DNA from: DSUN01 sp035527715
Lineage (GTDB): Bacteria; Planctomycetota; PUPC01; DSUN01
Length of the DNA: 27,150 nucleotides
Direction: 5' to 3'
NCBI GenBank assembly: GCA_035527715.1
Contig: DATKZY010000038.1
Span: 1 to 27,150, forward strand
Position numbers and translations under genes: made by a program. Below are positions 13,669-20,605 of this stretch, piece by piece. Under the pieces are notes generated by a model. It saw only the letters and a program-made list of their open reading frames with translations, searched no databases and was not told where the DNA came from. Positions within the stretch are counted from its first letter, which is position 1, and every line of letters begins with the position of its first letter.

Positions 13669-14790
13669 ATGCGGGTGTGCGTGTTCTCTCATTCCTATGT
13701 GGTGGCGGCAAATCACGCCAAGCTCGAACGCCTCGCGCGCGCGCCGGGCGTCGAGCTGTCGCTCATCTGCCCTCGCCGCATCCGACGCGAGTTCGGCGTC
13801 TATCCTGTCCAGCGGACCCATCACTCGGACTATCAGATCGTGCCGCTGAGGGCGGTCTACTCCTCGCACAACTACCGCTTCTTCTACCTGGGCGCCGCCC
13901 GAGCCCTGCGCTGCCTGAACCCGGACATCCTGCATATCGAGGAAGAGCCCTGGAGCCTGGCCGCGTGGCAGGCCATCCGGCACCGCCGAGGCCGGCCCGA
14001 CCTCAAGATCGTCTTCTTCACCTGGCAGAACCTTCGGCAGCGCCACGGCTTCCCGCACGACCAGATCGAGCGGGCCGTCCATGCGGCCGCCGACGCAGCC
14101 ATCGCGGGGAATGCCGAGGCCGCCGACATCCTCCGAGAGAAGGGCTTCGCGAAGCGAGTCCACATCCTCCCCCAGTTCGGCGTGGACGAAACCGTCTATA
14201 CGAAGCGGGACGAGACGCTCCTGCGCAAGGAGCTTGGTCTGCACGGCTTCGTCGTCGGCTTCGCAGGCCGCCTGGTGCCCGAGAAGGGCCTGGATACGCT
14301 CATCGGAGCGGCCCCGCAGTTTGAGGGCGACTGGAATCTTCTCGTGGTCGGCGGCGGGCCACTTCGGGCGCAGATGGCCCGCCGCGTCGCCCAGCCGCCG
14401 CTCGCAGGCCGCGCCGTGCTCCTCGACACCGTGCCCCACGCCGAGATGCCTCGGTACCTTAGCTGCATGGACGCGCTGGTCCTGCCCTCGCGGACGGCTC
14501 CTCGCTGGAAGGAGCAGTTCGGCCACGTGCTCATCGAGGCGATGGCATGCGAGGTGCCCGTGGTCGGCTCGACAAGCGGCGAGATCCCAGGCGTCATTGG
14601 CGACGCGGGCCTGACCTTCCCGGAGGGCGACGCCACGGCGCTTGGCGATGCGCTCCGCCGGCTGATGGCCTCACGCGAGATGCGGTCCGATCTCGCCGCT
14701 CGCGGTCGCCGCCGCGTGCTCGACTGCTACACCGACGCGCGAATCGCCCAGGCCACGTTCGACATCTGGCGGGAGGTCATGGGCCGATGA
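13669..14790 (+). CDS. GT4-family glycosyltransferase
   Basis: A 373-residue GT-B enzyme starting MRVCVFSHSYVVAANHAKLE. FAGRLVPEKGLDTLIGAAPQ opens the C-terminal donor domain, and KEQFGHVLIEAMACEVPVVG is the E-x7-E motif. The N-terminal loop lacks the usual GG pair, and HIEEEPWSLAAWQA marks a family often found in exopolysaccharide loci. ATG 13669 is the first codon of the conserved fold; the upstream open frame covers the repeat array and is not coding. A GGAG at 13652 is somewhat far, so initiation may be weak. Its stop overlaps the next ATG by 4 nt. Confidence 0.86.
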   Translation: MRVCVFSHSYVVAANHAKLERLARAPGVELSLICPRRIRREFGVYPVQRTHHSDYQIVPLRAVYSSHNYRFFYLGAARALRCLNPDILHIEEEPWSLAAWQAIRHRRGRPDLKIVFFTWQNLRQRHGFPHDQIERAVHAAADAAIAGNAEAADILREKGFAKRVHILPQFGVDETVYTKRDETLLRKELGLHGFVVGFAGRLVPEKGLDTLIGAAPQFEGDWNLLVVGGGPLRAQMARRVAQPPLAGRAVLLDTVPHAEMPRYLSCMDALVLPSRTAPRWKEQFGHVLIEAMACEVPVVGSTSGEIPGVIGDAGLTFPEGDATALGDALRRLMASREMRSDLAARGRRRVLDCYTDARIAQATFDIWREVMGR

Positions 14791-15983
14791 AGATACTGAT
14801 CGTGGCCGGCTGGATGTATCCCGACGCGGAGGGCGGCAGCTTCCGCGTCGTCTACGAGGCGGGCCGCCGCCTCGCCGCCCGCGGCCACGAGGTGCATGTG
14901 CTCACCCAGCAGCTCGACCCGCTCTGCCCCGCCGAGCAGGTGATCGAGGGCATGCGGGTCCACCGCTACCGCACGACGGCCTCAAGCGGCCTCCGCTTTG
15001 CCCTCTCGACCTATCGCGCTGTGCGCCGCGCGGCGAAGCAGCTCCAGGGCGAGTTCGGCTTCGACGTCGTTCACACTCATCATCCCGTCTCTGCATTCGC
15101 GGCGCTGCGGGCCCGTGCACTTCGCCGGGTGCCGGTCGTCGCCACACTCCACTCGCTGGCCTTCCTCGAGCGTCTCGACCGCCGCACCCAGGGCCGCGCG
15201 GGGCTTCGCTTCGCGGGGCCTGCGGCGCTTTTCCTCCTTTGGATGGACGGCTTCATCCTGAACCGCAGCAGGCGGATCGTAGTGCTGAGCGATTTCACGC
15301 GAGGTCTCCTCGCGAAGTTCTTCCCCCAAACCCTGGCCAGAGTCGTGAAGCTGCCCGGCGGTGCTGATCTGGAGCACTTCCGTCCTGAGCCCTCGCGAGG
15401 AGAGGCCCGTTCGCGGCTTCGGCTGCCGAGCGGCGGGGCCATCTTTTTCACCTGCCGGCGGCTGGAGCATCGAATGGGGCTGTCGGAGCTGGTCGAGGCC
15501 ACCGGCCGCCTCAAGCAGCAAGGCCGGAATGTCCTGACGCTCATCGCCGGCCGCGGCTCGCTGGACGAGGCCCTGCGCCAGCAGGTGCGAGAGCAGCGTC
15601 TGGAGGACAGCGTGCGGCTGCTCGGCTATGTTGCAGAGGGCGGCCTGCCGCTGTACTATCGTGCCGCCGACTGCTTTGTGTTGCCCACGCGAGCCCTGGA
15701 GGGCTTCGGGCTCGTCACCGCCGAGGCGCTGGCGTGCGGCACACCGGTGCTCGGAACCCCGGTCGGGGCCACGCCCGAGATCCTCCAGCCCTTCGACCCG
15801 CGGCTCCTCACCAGGGACGCGACAGCCGAAGGGCTCGCCGAGGGCATGGCTCGCTTCCTGGACGAGGTGGCAGCGGAGCCCGGCCTCGAGCAACGCTGCC
15901 GCGCCTATGCAGAGCAGCATCTGTCGTGGGACGCCTTCGTGGACGGCTTGGAGCGCATCTCCCGTGAAGTGGCTCACCAGTGA
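14787..15983 (+). CDS. GT4-family glycosyltransferase, paralogue of the one at 8297
   Basis: A 398-residue GT-B enzyme: MKILIVAGWMYPDAEGGSFR at the N-terminus, FFTCRRLEHRMGLSELVEAT at the donor domain, and TRALEGFGLVTAEALACGTP as the E-x7-E motif. It resembles the enzyme at 8297-9568 along the whole C-terminal half and lacks that enzyme's repeat-encoded leader. It probably adds a related sugar, but specificity cannot be read. ATG 14787 overlaps the preceding stop as ATGA, and the 3' end overlaps the next gene by 20 bp. Confidence 0.88.
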   Translation: MKILIVAGWMYPDAEGGSFRVVYEAGRRLAARGHEVHVLTQQLDPLCPAEQVIEGMRVHRYRTTASSGLRFALSTYRAVRRAAKQLQGEFGFDVVHTHHPVSAFAALRARALRRVPVVATLHSLAFLERLDRRTQGRAGLRFAGPAALFLLWMDGFILNRSRRIVVLSDFTRGLLAKFFPQTLARVVKLPGGADLEHFRPEPSRGEARSRLRLPSGGAIFFTCRRLEHRMGLSELVEATGRLKQQGRNVLTLIAGRGSLDEALRQQVREQRLEDSVRLLGYVAEGGLPLYYRAADCFVLPTRALEGFGLVTAEALACGTPVLGTPVGATPEILQPFDPRLLTRDATAEGLAEGMARFLDEVAAEPGLEQRCRAYAEQHLSWDAFVDGLERISREVAHQ

Positions 15984-17208
15984 GCGTTTCGTGCAAGTCG
16001 TCGTCTTCGGCCTGGCCCTGGGCCTTCGGATGGCGTGGGTCGGCGTCATCCAGTTCCGCGGGGGCGCGCTCTTCGGCCCCGATGCCCCGAGCTACGACCA
16101 ACTCGCCATCAGCCTCCTCGAGGGCAAGGGGCTTCAGAAGTGGGACTACCAGGGGCTCTTCACCGACCCGAACAAGGCAATCCTCGTCCGCTCGTTCCGG
16201 CCGCCGCTGCTGCCTGTCCTCCTCGCCGGTATCTACGCCGTCGAGGGGCACGACTACGCGGCCGCCCGCATCGTCATGGCCCTCCTGGGCGCGGCCACGT
16301 GCGTGGTCGTGATGCGGATCGCCCGCCGCCTCTCTGGCGCGGCCGCCGCCCTCATCGCGGGGGTTCTGGCAGCGGTCTACCCCAGGCTCGTCTACTACTC
16401 GGGCTCGATCGTCACCGAGACGCCCTACACGCTCCTCCTGGCCATCACGGTCGCTGTGCTGCTCGGCGCGCAGAAGGCCGACGCCGGCCTCTGGCGATGG
16501 CCCGTGGCCGGGGCACTCCTTGGGCTGGCCACGCTGTGCCGCTCCGCGCTGTTGGGCTTCGTGCCCTTCGCCTGCGTGTGGACGCTCGTCGTGCGGCCCC
16601 GCAAGCGCCGTGCCGCCTGGGAGGCGGCACTGCTGGCCGCGGGCTTCGTGGCGGCGATGGCGCCCTGGTGGGGCCGGAACGCGGCGATCCACGGGCGATT
16701 CGTCCCCGCCACCACCGAGGGCGGGTTCACCCTATGGGTTACGAACAACGACCGCGCCGACGGCGGCGGGCATTGTTTCTGGCCCGAGGACAGGGCGTCG
16801 TTCGACGGCCTGAGCGAGGTCGAGATTGATGTGCGGTTCCGCCAGATGGGCTGCGCCTGGGTGCGGAGCCATCCGGGGCGATTCCTGAGGCTGGCCGCGG
16901 CCAAATTCGTCCGCTTCTGGCGCCTCTGGCCGCACGCGTCCGAGCCTTCGGTGGGCGTCGTCGCAGCCGCAGTTGCGGGCGCCACCTTCACGCCCGTCCT
17001 CCTGCTCGCCCTCTGGGGGGCCGTGGCCGCACGGCGCCGCTGGCGCGACCTCTTGCTCCTCTACCTGCTCTTTCTCTACTGCACGCTCCTTCACGTAACC
17101 CTAATGGCCATAACGCGATACAGGCTTCCCTTGGAACCATTCCTCATCGTTCTCGCAGCCTATGGACTGGTGGAACTGTGGAAACTCCGAGCCTCGCGCT
17201 CTCAGTGA
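15964..17208 (+). CDS. GT39/ArnT-like membrane glycosyltransferase
   Basis: A 414-residue multi-pass membrane protein. The N-terminal helix (FVQVVVFGLALGLRMAWVGV) is followed by an outer loop containing D40 in GPDAPSYDQLAISLLEGKGL, matching the catalytic-loop position of GT39/PMT-ArnT enzymes. These use polyprenyl-phosphate sugars on the outer face of the membrane. RSFRPPLLPVLLAGIYAVEG and ARRLSGAAAALIAGVLAAVY follow the same fold. GTG 15964 has GGAG 10 nt upstream and overlaps the previous gene by 20 bp; GTG 15991 is an alternative that removes nine residues. The adjacent GT2 gene could make its lipid-linked donor. Confidence 0.82.
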   Translation: MKWLTSERFVQVVVFGLALGLRMAWVGVIQFRGGALFGPDAPSYDQLAISLLEGKGLQKWDYQGLFTDPNKAILVRSFRPPLLPVLLAGIYAVEGHDYAAARIVMALLGAATCVVVMRIARRLSGAAAALIAGVLAAVYPRLVYYSGSIVTETPYTLLLAITVAVLLGAQKADAGLWRWPVAGALLGLATLCRSALLGFVPFACVWTLVVRPRKRRAAWEAALLAAGFVAAMAPWWGRNAAIHGRFVPATTEGGFTLWVTNNDRADGGGHCFWPEDRASFDGLSEVEIDVRFRQMGCAWVRSHPGRFLRLAAAKFVRFWRLWPHASEPSVGVVAAAVAGATFTPVLLLALWGAVAARRRWRDLLLLYLLFLYCTLLHVTLMAITRYRLPLEPFLIVLAAYGLVELWKLRASRSQ

Positions 17209-17927
17209 TCGTGCCGACGTACAACGAGGAGGCGAACATTCGCCGCACCGGCGAGGCCGTCGTCGCCTGGCTGCGCCAGTGTGGCCGCTCCTGGGAGTTG
17301 CTCCTCGTGGACGATGGGAGCACCGATCACACGCTCGAGATCGAGAACGAGCTGGCCCAGGGAACCGCGGCAATCCGCGTCCTCCCCTGCTCCCCCAACC
17401 GCGGTAAGGGCCACGCGGTCCGCCAAGGGATGCTCGCCGCCCACGGCGCAGTGCGCCTCTTCCTCGACGCCGACTACTCGACACCCATCGAGGAGCTCGA
17501 TAAGCTCTTGCCCCAGCTCGACTTAGGCTTCGAAGTCGCCATCGGCACCCGCCGCGCCCCCGACGCCTTGATTCTCAGCAAGCCCCCCGCGCATCGCCAC
17601 ATCCTGGGCGAAGCCTATGTGAAGCTCGCCTCCTGGCTCCTCGGCAGCCACGTGAGCGATTTCAACTGCGGCTTCAAGGCCTTCCGTGCGGCGGCCGCCG
17701 ACCGCCTCTTCCGCCTCTCGCGCCGCAACGACTGGAGCTTCGACGCCGAGATCCTCGTCCTCGCCGAACGCCTCGGCTATCGCATCAAGGAGGTCCCGGT
17801 CCGCTGGTCGCATGTCCAGGAGACATCGAAGGTTAGGCCGTTCCGAGATGGCCTCAGGTCCCTCGCCGCCCTTCTGCGGATCCGCCACGACCTCAAGCGC
17901 GGCCGCTACCCGGGTGTCAAGACTTAG
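17178..17927 (+). CDS. GT2 polyprenyl-phosphate sugar transferase (DPM1/ALG5-like)
   Basis: A 249-residue GT-A enzyme. LSVIVPTYNEEANI starts the fold, DDGSTD (45-50) and DADYSTP (97-103) are the nucleotide- and metal-binding motifs, and NCGFKAFRAAAADRLF with FDAEILVLAERLGYRIKEVP are diagnostic of the dolichyl/undecaprenyl-phosphate glycosyltransferase branch. It has no C-terminal membrane segments, as in DPM1-type enzymes. It would load a sugar from a nucleotide donor onto a polyprenyl phosphate, the donor used by the upstream GT39-like enzyme. The GTG start at 17178 overlaps that gene by 31 bp and has no clear Shine-Dalgarno, suggesting translational coupling. Confidence 0.88.
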   Translation: METPSLALSVIVPTYNEEANIRRTGEAVVAWLRQCGRSWELLLVDDGSTDHTLEIENELAQGTAAIRVLPCSPNRGKGHAVRQGMLAAHGAVRLFLDADYSTPIEELDKLLPQLDLGFEVAIGTRRAPDALILSKPPAHRHILGEAYVKLASWLLGSHVSDFNCGFKAFRAAAADRLFRLSRRNDWSFDAEILVLAERLGYRIKEVPVRWSHVQETSKVRPFRDGLRSLAALLRIRHDLKRGRYPGVKT

Positions 17928-17938
17928 GTGGTCTCGAT

Positions 17939-18640
17939 TTGGACTCGGGAATCGGGAATCGGAAATCGGAGATCGAAGCGGGGCTTCTCCCCCGCCGCGA
18001 GGCGCGCCGCCGCCTGCTGCGCCTCTACGCCGGCCACGGCCGGACCACCCTGTTCTGCTGGCTCCGATACTGGCACGCAAATGTCCCTGGTATCGAGACT
18101 TATGTCCCGTCCGAAGGCACGATCCTCGACCTCGGCTGCGGCCACGGCGTGCTCACCAACTACCTCGCCCTCCGCAGCCCCCGCCGCCGCGTCGTCGGCT
18201 TCGACCTCTCGCAGCAACGCATCGCCATCGCACGCTCTATCTCCTTGCCCAATGCCGAGTTCCGTTGCCAGGACGTCTTTCAGCTCGAGCCTTTCCCCTG
18301 CCGCGCCATCATCGTCGCCGACGTCCTCCACCACCTTCGCTCGTACCAGGAGGGCGACGACCTGCTCGCCCGCTGCTGTAAGTCGTTGCCCGACAATGGT
18401 TTGCTCGTGGTCAAGGAGATCGGCCAACGCCCCTGGTGGAAGTACCAGCTCACCCGCCCCGTGGACACCCTGTTCTACAGCGGCAAGGTCTTCTTCCGCT
18501 CCCCCGCCCAGTTCGCCGCCCTCTTCGGCCGTTTGGGGCTCGACGCCACATTCGTCCCCCTCCACTCCTGGCGCCCCCTCTGCCACATCATGTACGTCTG
18601 CCGCAAGCGCCCCGCCAAGCCCCCTGCGCCCACGCCCTAA
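17939..18640 (+). CDS. Class I SAM-dependent methyltransferase with repeat-encoded N-terminus
   Basis: A 233-residue protein. Motif I is LDLGCGHG (63-70), followed by FDLSQQR as the acidic motif II and DVFQLEPF and VADVLHHL further on, giving a Rossmann-fold methyltransferase of the Methyltransf_11/25 type. The substrate is probably a sugar or lipid of the glycan locus, inferred from position. The only workable start is TTG 17939, with AGGTGG 7 nt upstream. Residues 1-13 (MDSGIGNRKSEIE) are encoded by a heptamer tandem repeat and resemble the MPEIENRKSKTEK leader of the GT at 8297. It ends the glycan locus. Confidence 0.8.
   Translation: MDSGIGNRKSEIEAGLLPRREARRRLLRLYAGHGRTTLFCWLRYWHANVPGIETYVPSEGTILDLGCGHGVLTNYLALRSPRRRVVGFDLSQQRIAIARSISLPNAEFRCQDVFQLEPFPCRAIIVADVLHHLRSYQEGDDLLARCCKSLPDNGLLVVKEIGQRPWWKYQLTRPVDTLFYSGKVFFRSPAQFAALFGRLGLDATFVPLHSWRPLCHIMYVCRKRPAKPPAPTP
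17946..17973 (+). repeat. Heptamer tandem repeat (CGGRRAT x4) at the start of the methyltransferase gene
   Basis: CGGGAAT, CGGGAAT, CGGAAAT, CGGAGAT in a row, beginning three codons after the TTG. The unit length is 7 bp, so any change in unit number other than a multiple of three moves the gene out of frame. Confidence 0.85.
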
Positions 18641-18709
18641 AGGTAGCCTTTCTGGCTCATCCGACCCGAGCCATCATCCGCGCTGCTCTCGACACGTGCC
18701 TCGCCCACC

Positions 18710-18745
18710 AGGCGCTCACCCGTGCGGCACGGGCGGTGAGCGCCT
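18710..18745. repeat. Palindromic repeat AGGCGCTCACC...GGTGAGCGCCT, copy 1
   Basis: 11-bp perfect arms (18710-18720, 18735-18745) with a 14-nt loop that itself contains CGTGC-G-GCACG, giving a nested hairpin. It is followed by AGCG as in copy 2. Confidence 0.85.
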
Positions 18746-18840
18746 AGCGGGGGGCGGCGGAGCAAATGCCGTGATGGCCGTAAGAGCCCAATCTGCCGAA
18801 GGTTACAGCCAGTGCAGAGTCCCACGCAGCCAGCTAGTTG

Positions 18841-18884
18841 CGCTAGGCGCTCACGTGTGCGCAATAGGGGGTGAGCGCCTAGCG
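18841..18884. repeat. Palindromic repeat CGCTAGGCGCTCAC...GTGAGCGCCTAGCG, copy 2
   Basis: 14-bp perfect arms (18841-18854, 18871-18884) with a 16-nt loop (GTGTGCGCAATAGGGG) unrelated to the loop of copy 1. The stem is conserved and the loop is not. Confidence 0.85.
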
Positions 18885-19039
18885 CGGGCGCCTGGGTGGG
18901 CCGCTCCGGGTGGTCGCTTCAGCCGGATGAGCCTCTCTCTTGCCACTTCGAGGGTTCATTTCTTGCCATCTCGCCGCCCCAGTCCGCATGCCCTCGGCTG
19001 CCCCCGAATGCCTTCCAGCCGCCCTCCGGCGCCACAGTT

Positions 19040-19055
19040 CCTACCATTTGGTAGG
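19040..19055. repeat. Short hairpin CCTACCA-TT-TGGTAGG
   Basis: Perfect 7-bp arms with a TT loop, 43 bp before the -35 of the 19098 promoter. It could be an operator or an isolated stem-loop; only one copy is present. Confidence 0.4.
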
Positions 19056-19097
19056 ACGCCAAGGCCCCCCGCGTTGCGCGCCACTGCCCGTCAGCCC

Positions 19098-19127
19098 TTG
19101 CGCGCCCTGCCCTGCTTGCGGTATGAT
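19098..19127 (+). promoter_or_regulatory. Promoter for the exported protein at 19215
   Basis: TTGCGC (19098-19103), an 18-bp spacer, and TATGAT (19122-19127). The leader would be about 80 nt. Confidence 0.5.
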
Positions 19128-19214
19128 GGTCCCGACGACCGAATGACCTCGCGTTCGGCGTTCGCCCTTGACGGGCTGGCCCACAGGCTTCTACGCAGTG
19201 AGAGGAGAACTGGC

Positions 19215-20174
19215 ATGGCGCGCGGAAGAGAACGGACTTTGGCAGCGGCTGTCGTCCTCCTGCTCTGGCCGACGTGTGTCCTGGCCCAGGAGCGCGGCGA
19301 AGGCGAACGGCCCAGGGGCCGCGAGCCCGTGCGAGGAAGAGAGCCGCTGACGGCCGAGCAGATCGCGGAGCGCCAGAAGCAGATGAAGGCCGGCCTCGAA
19401 CGGCAGGCCGAGTTCGCCTCCACCGCCGCCAAGGGCTTCGAAGCCCGCCGCGACGAGTTGAAGGCCATGGCCGGCAAGGACACGCTCCCCGCCACCCCGC
19501 CGCCCCCTCAGCTCTTCGGCACTCAGGGTGTCCGCGGGGGGCAGAACTGGGCCATGCGTGCGGCTATCAGCCGACGCGGCGGCGACCCCCGCGGGGGCCA
19601 GCCGGGCCGCGAAGCCGCCACGCCGCCGGGAACCTTCGAGGTCGCCAACACCGACGAGCTGAAACAGGCCATCGCCAAGGCCGTGGACGCCTACAGCGCG
19701 GCCCTGCCGCTGTTCGACGAACAGAAGAAGGCCATCGAGGCCCTGCTGAAGCAGGCCGAGGCCGGCGGCGACCAGGATCCCGCCGCGGCACGGGGACGCA
19801 TGGCCGCCTCCCAGGAGCTCATGACCAAGGTCCTCAAGGCCCAGACCGGCGCGGGCGACGCCGAGGCGGGAGTCCAACTGCTCCTGGCCAAGGCGTGGCT
19901 GGGCGTCGCGAAGGACAAGGTGGCGGGCGACGAGGCCAAGGCGGGCGCCGCCAAGGCCCTCGAAGCCCTCGACAAGTACCTCGCCCTCAAGGCCCAACTC
20001 GACGACCTCGCGCAGAAGATTGACGAGCAGACCGCCGCGCTCCAGGAAGGGTTGGGAAAGGTGCTCCCAGCGCTCGCGCCGCCGCGGGGCGGCAGGGACG
20101 GCCGCGGCCGGCCGGGAGACGGCGGCGGCCGCCGCGAGGAAAGGCCCAGGCCGCCCAACCGCGGGGGCCTGTGA
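19215..20174 (+). CDS. Exported Ala/Lys/Gln-rich helical protein, function unknown
   Basis: A 319-residue protein. Residues 1-24 (MARGRERTLAAAVVLLLWPT then CVLA) form a signal peptide, probably cleaved before QERGEGERP. The mature part has an Arg/Gly-rich segment, long amphipathic helices (LTAEQIAERQKQMKAGLERQ, and later KAGAAKALEALDKYLALKAQ) and a disordered Gly/Arg/Pro tail ending NRGGL. There are no catalytic motifs. AGAGGAG lies 7-8 nt before ATG 19215. It resembles in style the exported coiled-coil protein at 782, but no sequence relationship is clear. A small exported protein follows after 52 bp. Confidence 0.75.
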   Translation: MARGRERTLAAAVVLLLWPTCVLAQERGEGERPRGREPVRGREPLTAEQIAERQKQMKAGLERQAEFASTAAKGFEARRDELKAMAGKDTLPATPPPPQLFGTQGVRGGQNWAMRAAISRRGGDPRGGQPGREAATPPGTFEVANTDELKQAIAKAVDAYSAALPLFDEQKKAIEALLKQAEAGGDQDPAAARGRMAASQELMTKVLKAQTGAGDAEAGVQLLLAKAWLGVAKDKVAGDEAKAGAAKALEALDKYLALKAQLDDLAQKIDEQTAALQEGLGKVLPALAPPRGGRDGRGRPGDGGGRREERPRPPNRGGL

Positions 20175-20226
20175 CCGCCCCAGGCGAACCGAAGTTCCCG
20201 AGGGGCACTACCTCGAAGGACATCCT

Positions 20227-20430
20227 GTGAAAGCGCGCTTCCGGCGCGAGCGGTTCTGCTGGGCGGCAGTGGCATTGCTGTTCGCGGCGAGCGGACCGTC
20301 ATCCGCCGGCACGCCGCCCAGTGCCCCCGGCAAGCCGGTCACCCGCGAGACCCTCGACCTGCCCAACCTGCCCAAGGCGGCATCGCCCGCGCCCTCCGCG
20401 CCGCATGGCAAGAGGCCGACGCCAGAATGA
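20227..20430 (+). CDS. Small exported Pro-rich protein
   Basis: A 67-residue protein. MKARFRRERFCWAAVALLFA then ASGPSSA is a clear signal peptide, leaving about 40 residues rich in Pro and Ala (GTPPSAPGKPVTRETLDLPN). The GTG start is supported by GAAGGA 6 nt upstream (20215-20220). No function can be assigned. It is probably cotranscribed with the exported protein ending at 20174. The short open frame could be chance, but signal peptide and ribosome site together favour a real gene. Confidence 0.55.
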   Translation: MKARFRRERFCWAAVALLFAASGPSSAGTPPSAPGKPVTRETLDLPNLPKAASPAPSAPHGKRPTPE

Positions 20431-20496
20431 GGGACGGTTCAACGCGACGGTCGGGAACCGCGGACTTCGGGATCCGCCTCCGGACGACTGCCGTCC

Positions 20497-20525
20497 TTGA
20501 CTCGCTTCGCAGGTGCTGGTATCCT
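20497..20525 (+). promoter_or_regulatory. Promoter for the alpha-glucan block
   Basis: TTGACT (20497-20502), a 17-bp spacer, and TATCCT (20520-20525), about 75 nt before the proposed GH57 start. Confidence 0.55.
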
Positions 20526-20605
20526 TTACCCATCGGATGGCGTTTCGTGTGAGCCTTCACCCGCCAGCCGGGCGGTCGCTCGCCTGCTGGACGGTTCGCT
20601 GGTTT

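Larger units (their letters stand above)
18641..19097. other. Intergenic region with palindromic repeats, no gene seen
   Basis: About 570 bp between the methyltransferase and the exported protein at 19215, up to the promoter at 19098. Besides the two GGCGCTCAC palindromes and a CCTACCA-TT-TGGTAGG hairpin, nothing coding is convincing. A weak AAAGG-TAG-CCTTT hairpin immediately follows the methyltransferase stop. Confidence 0.5.
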
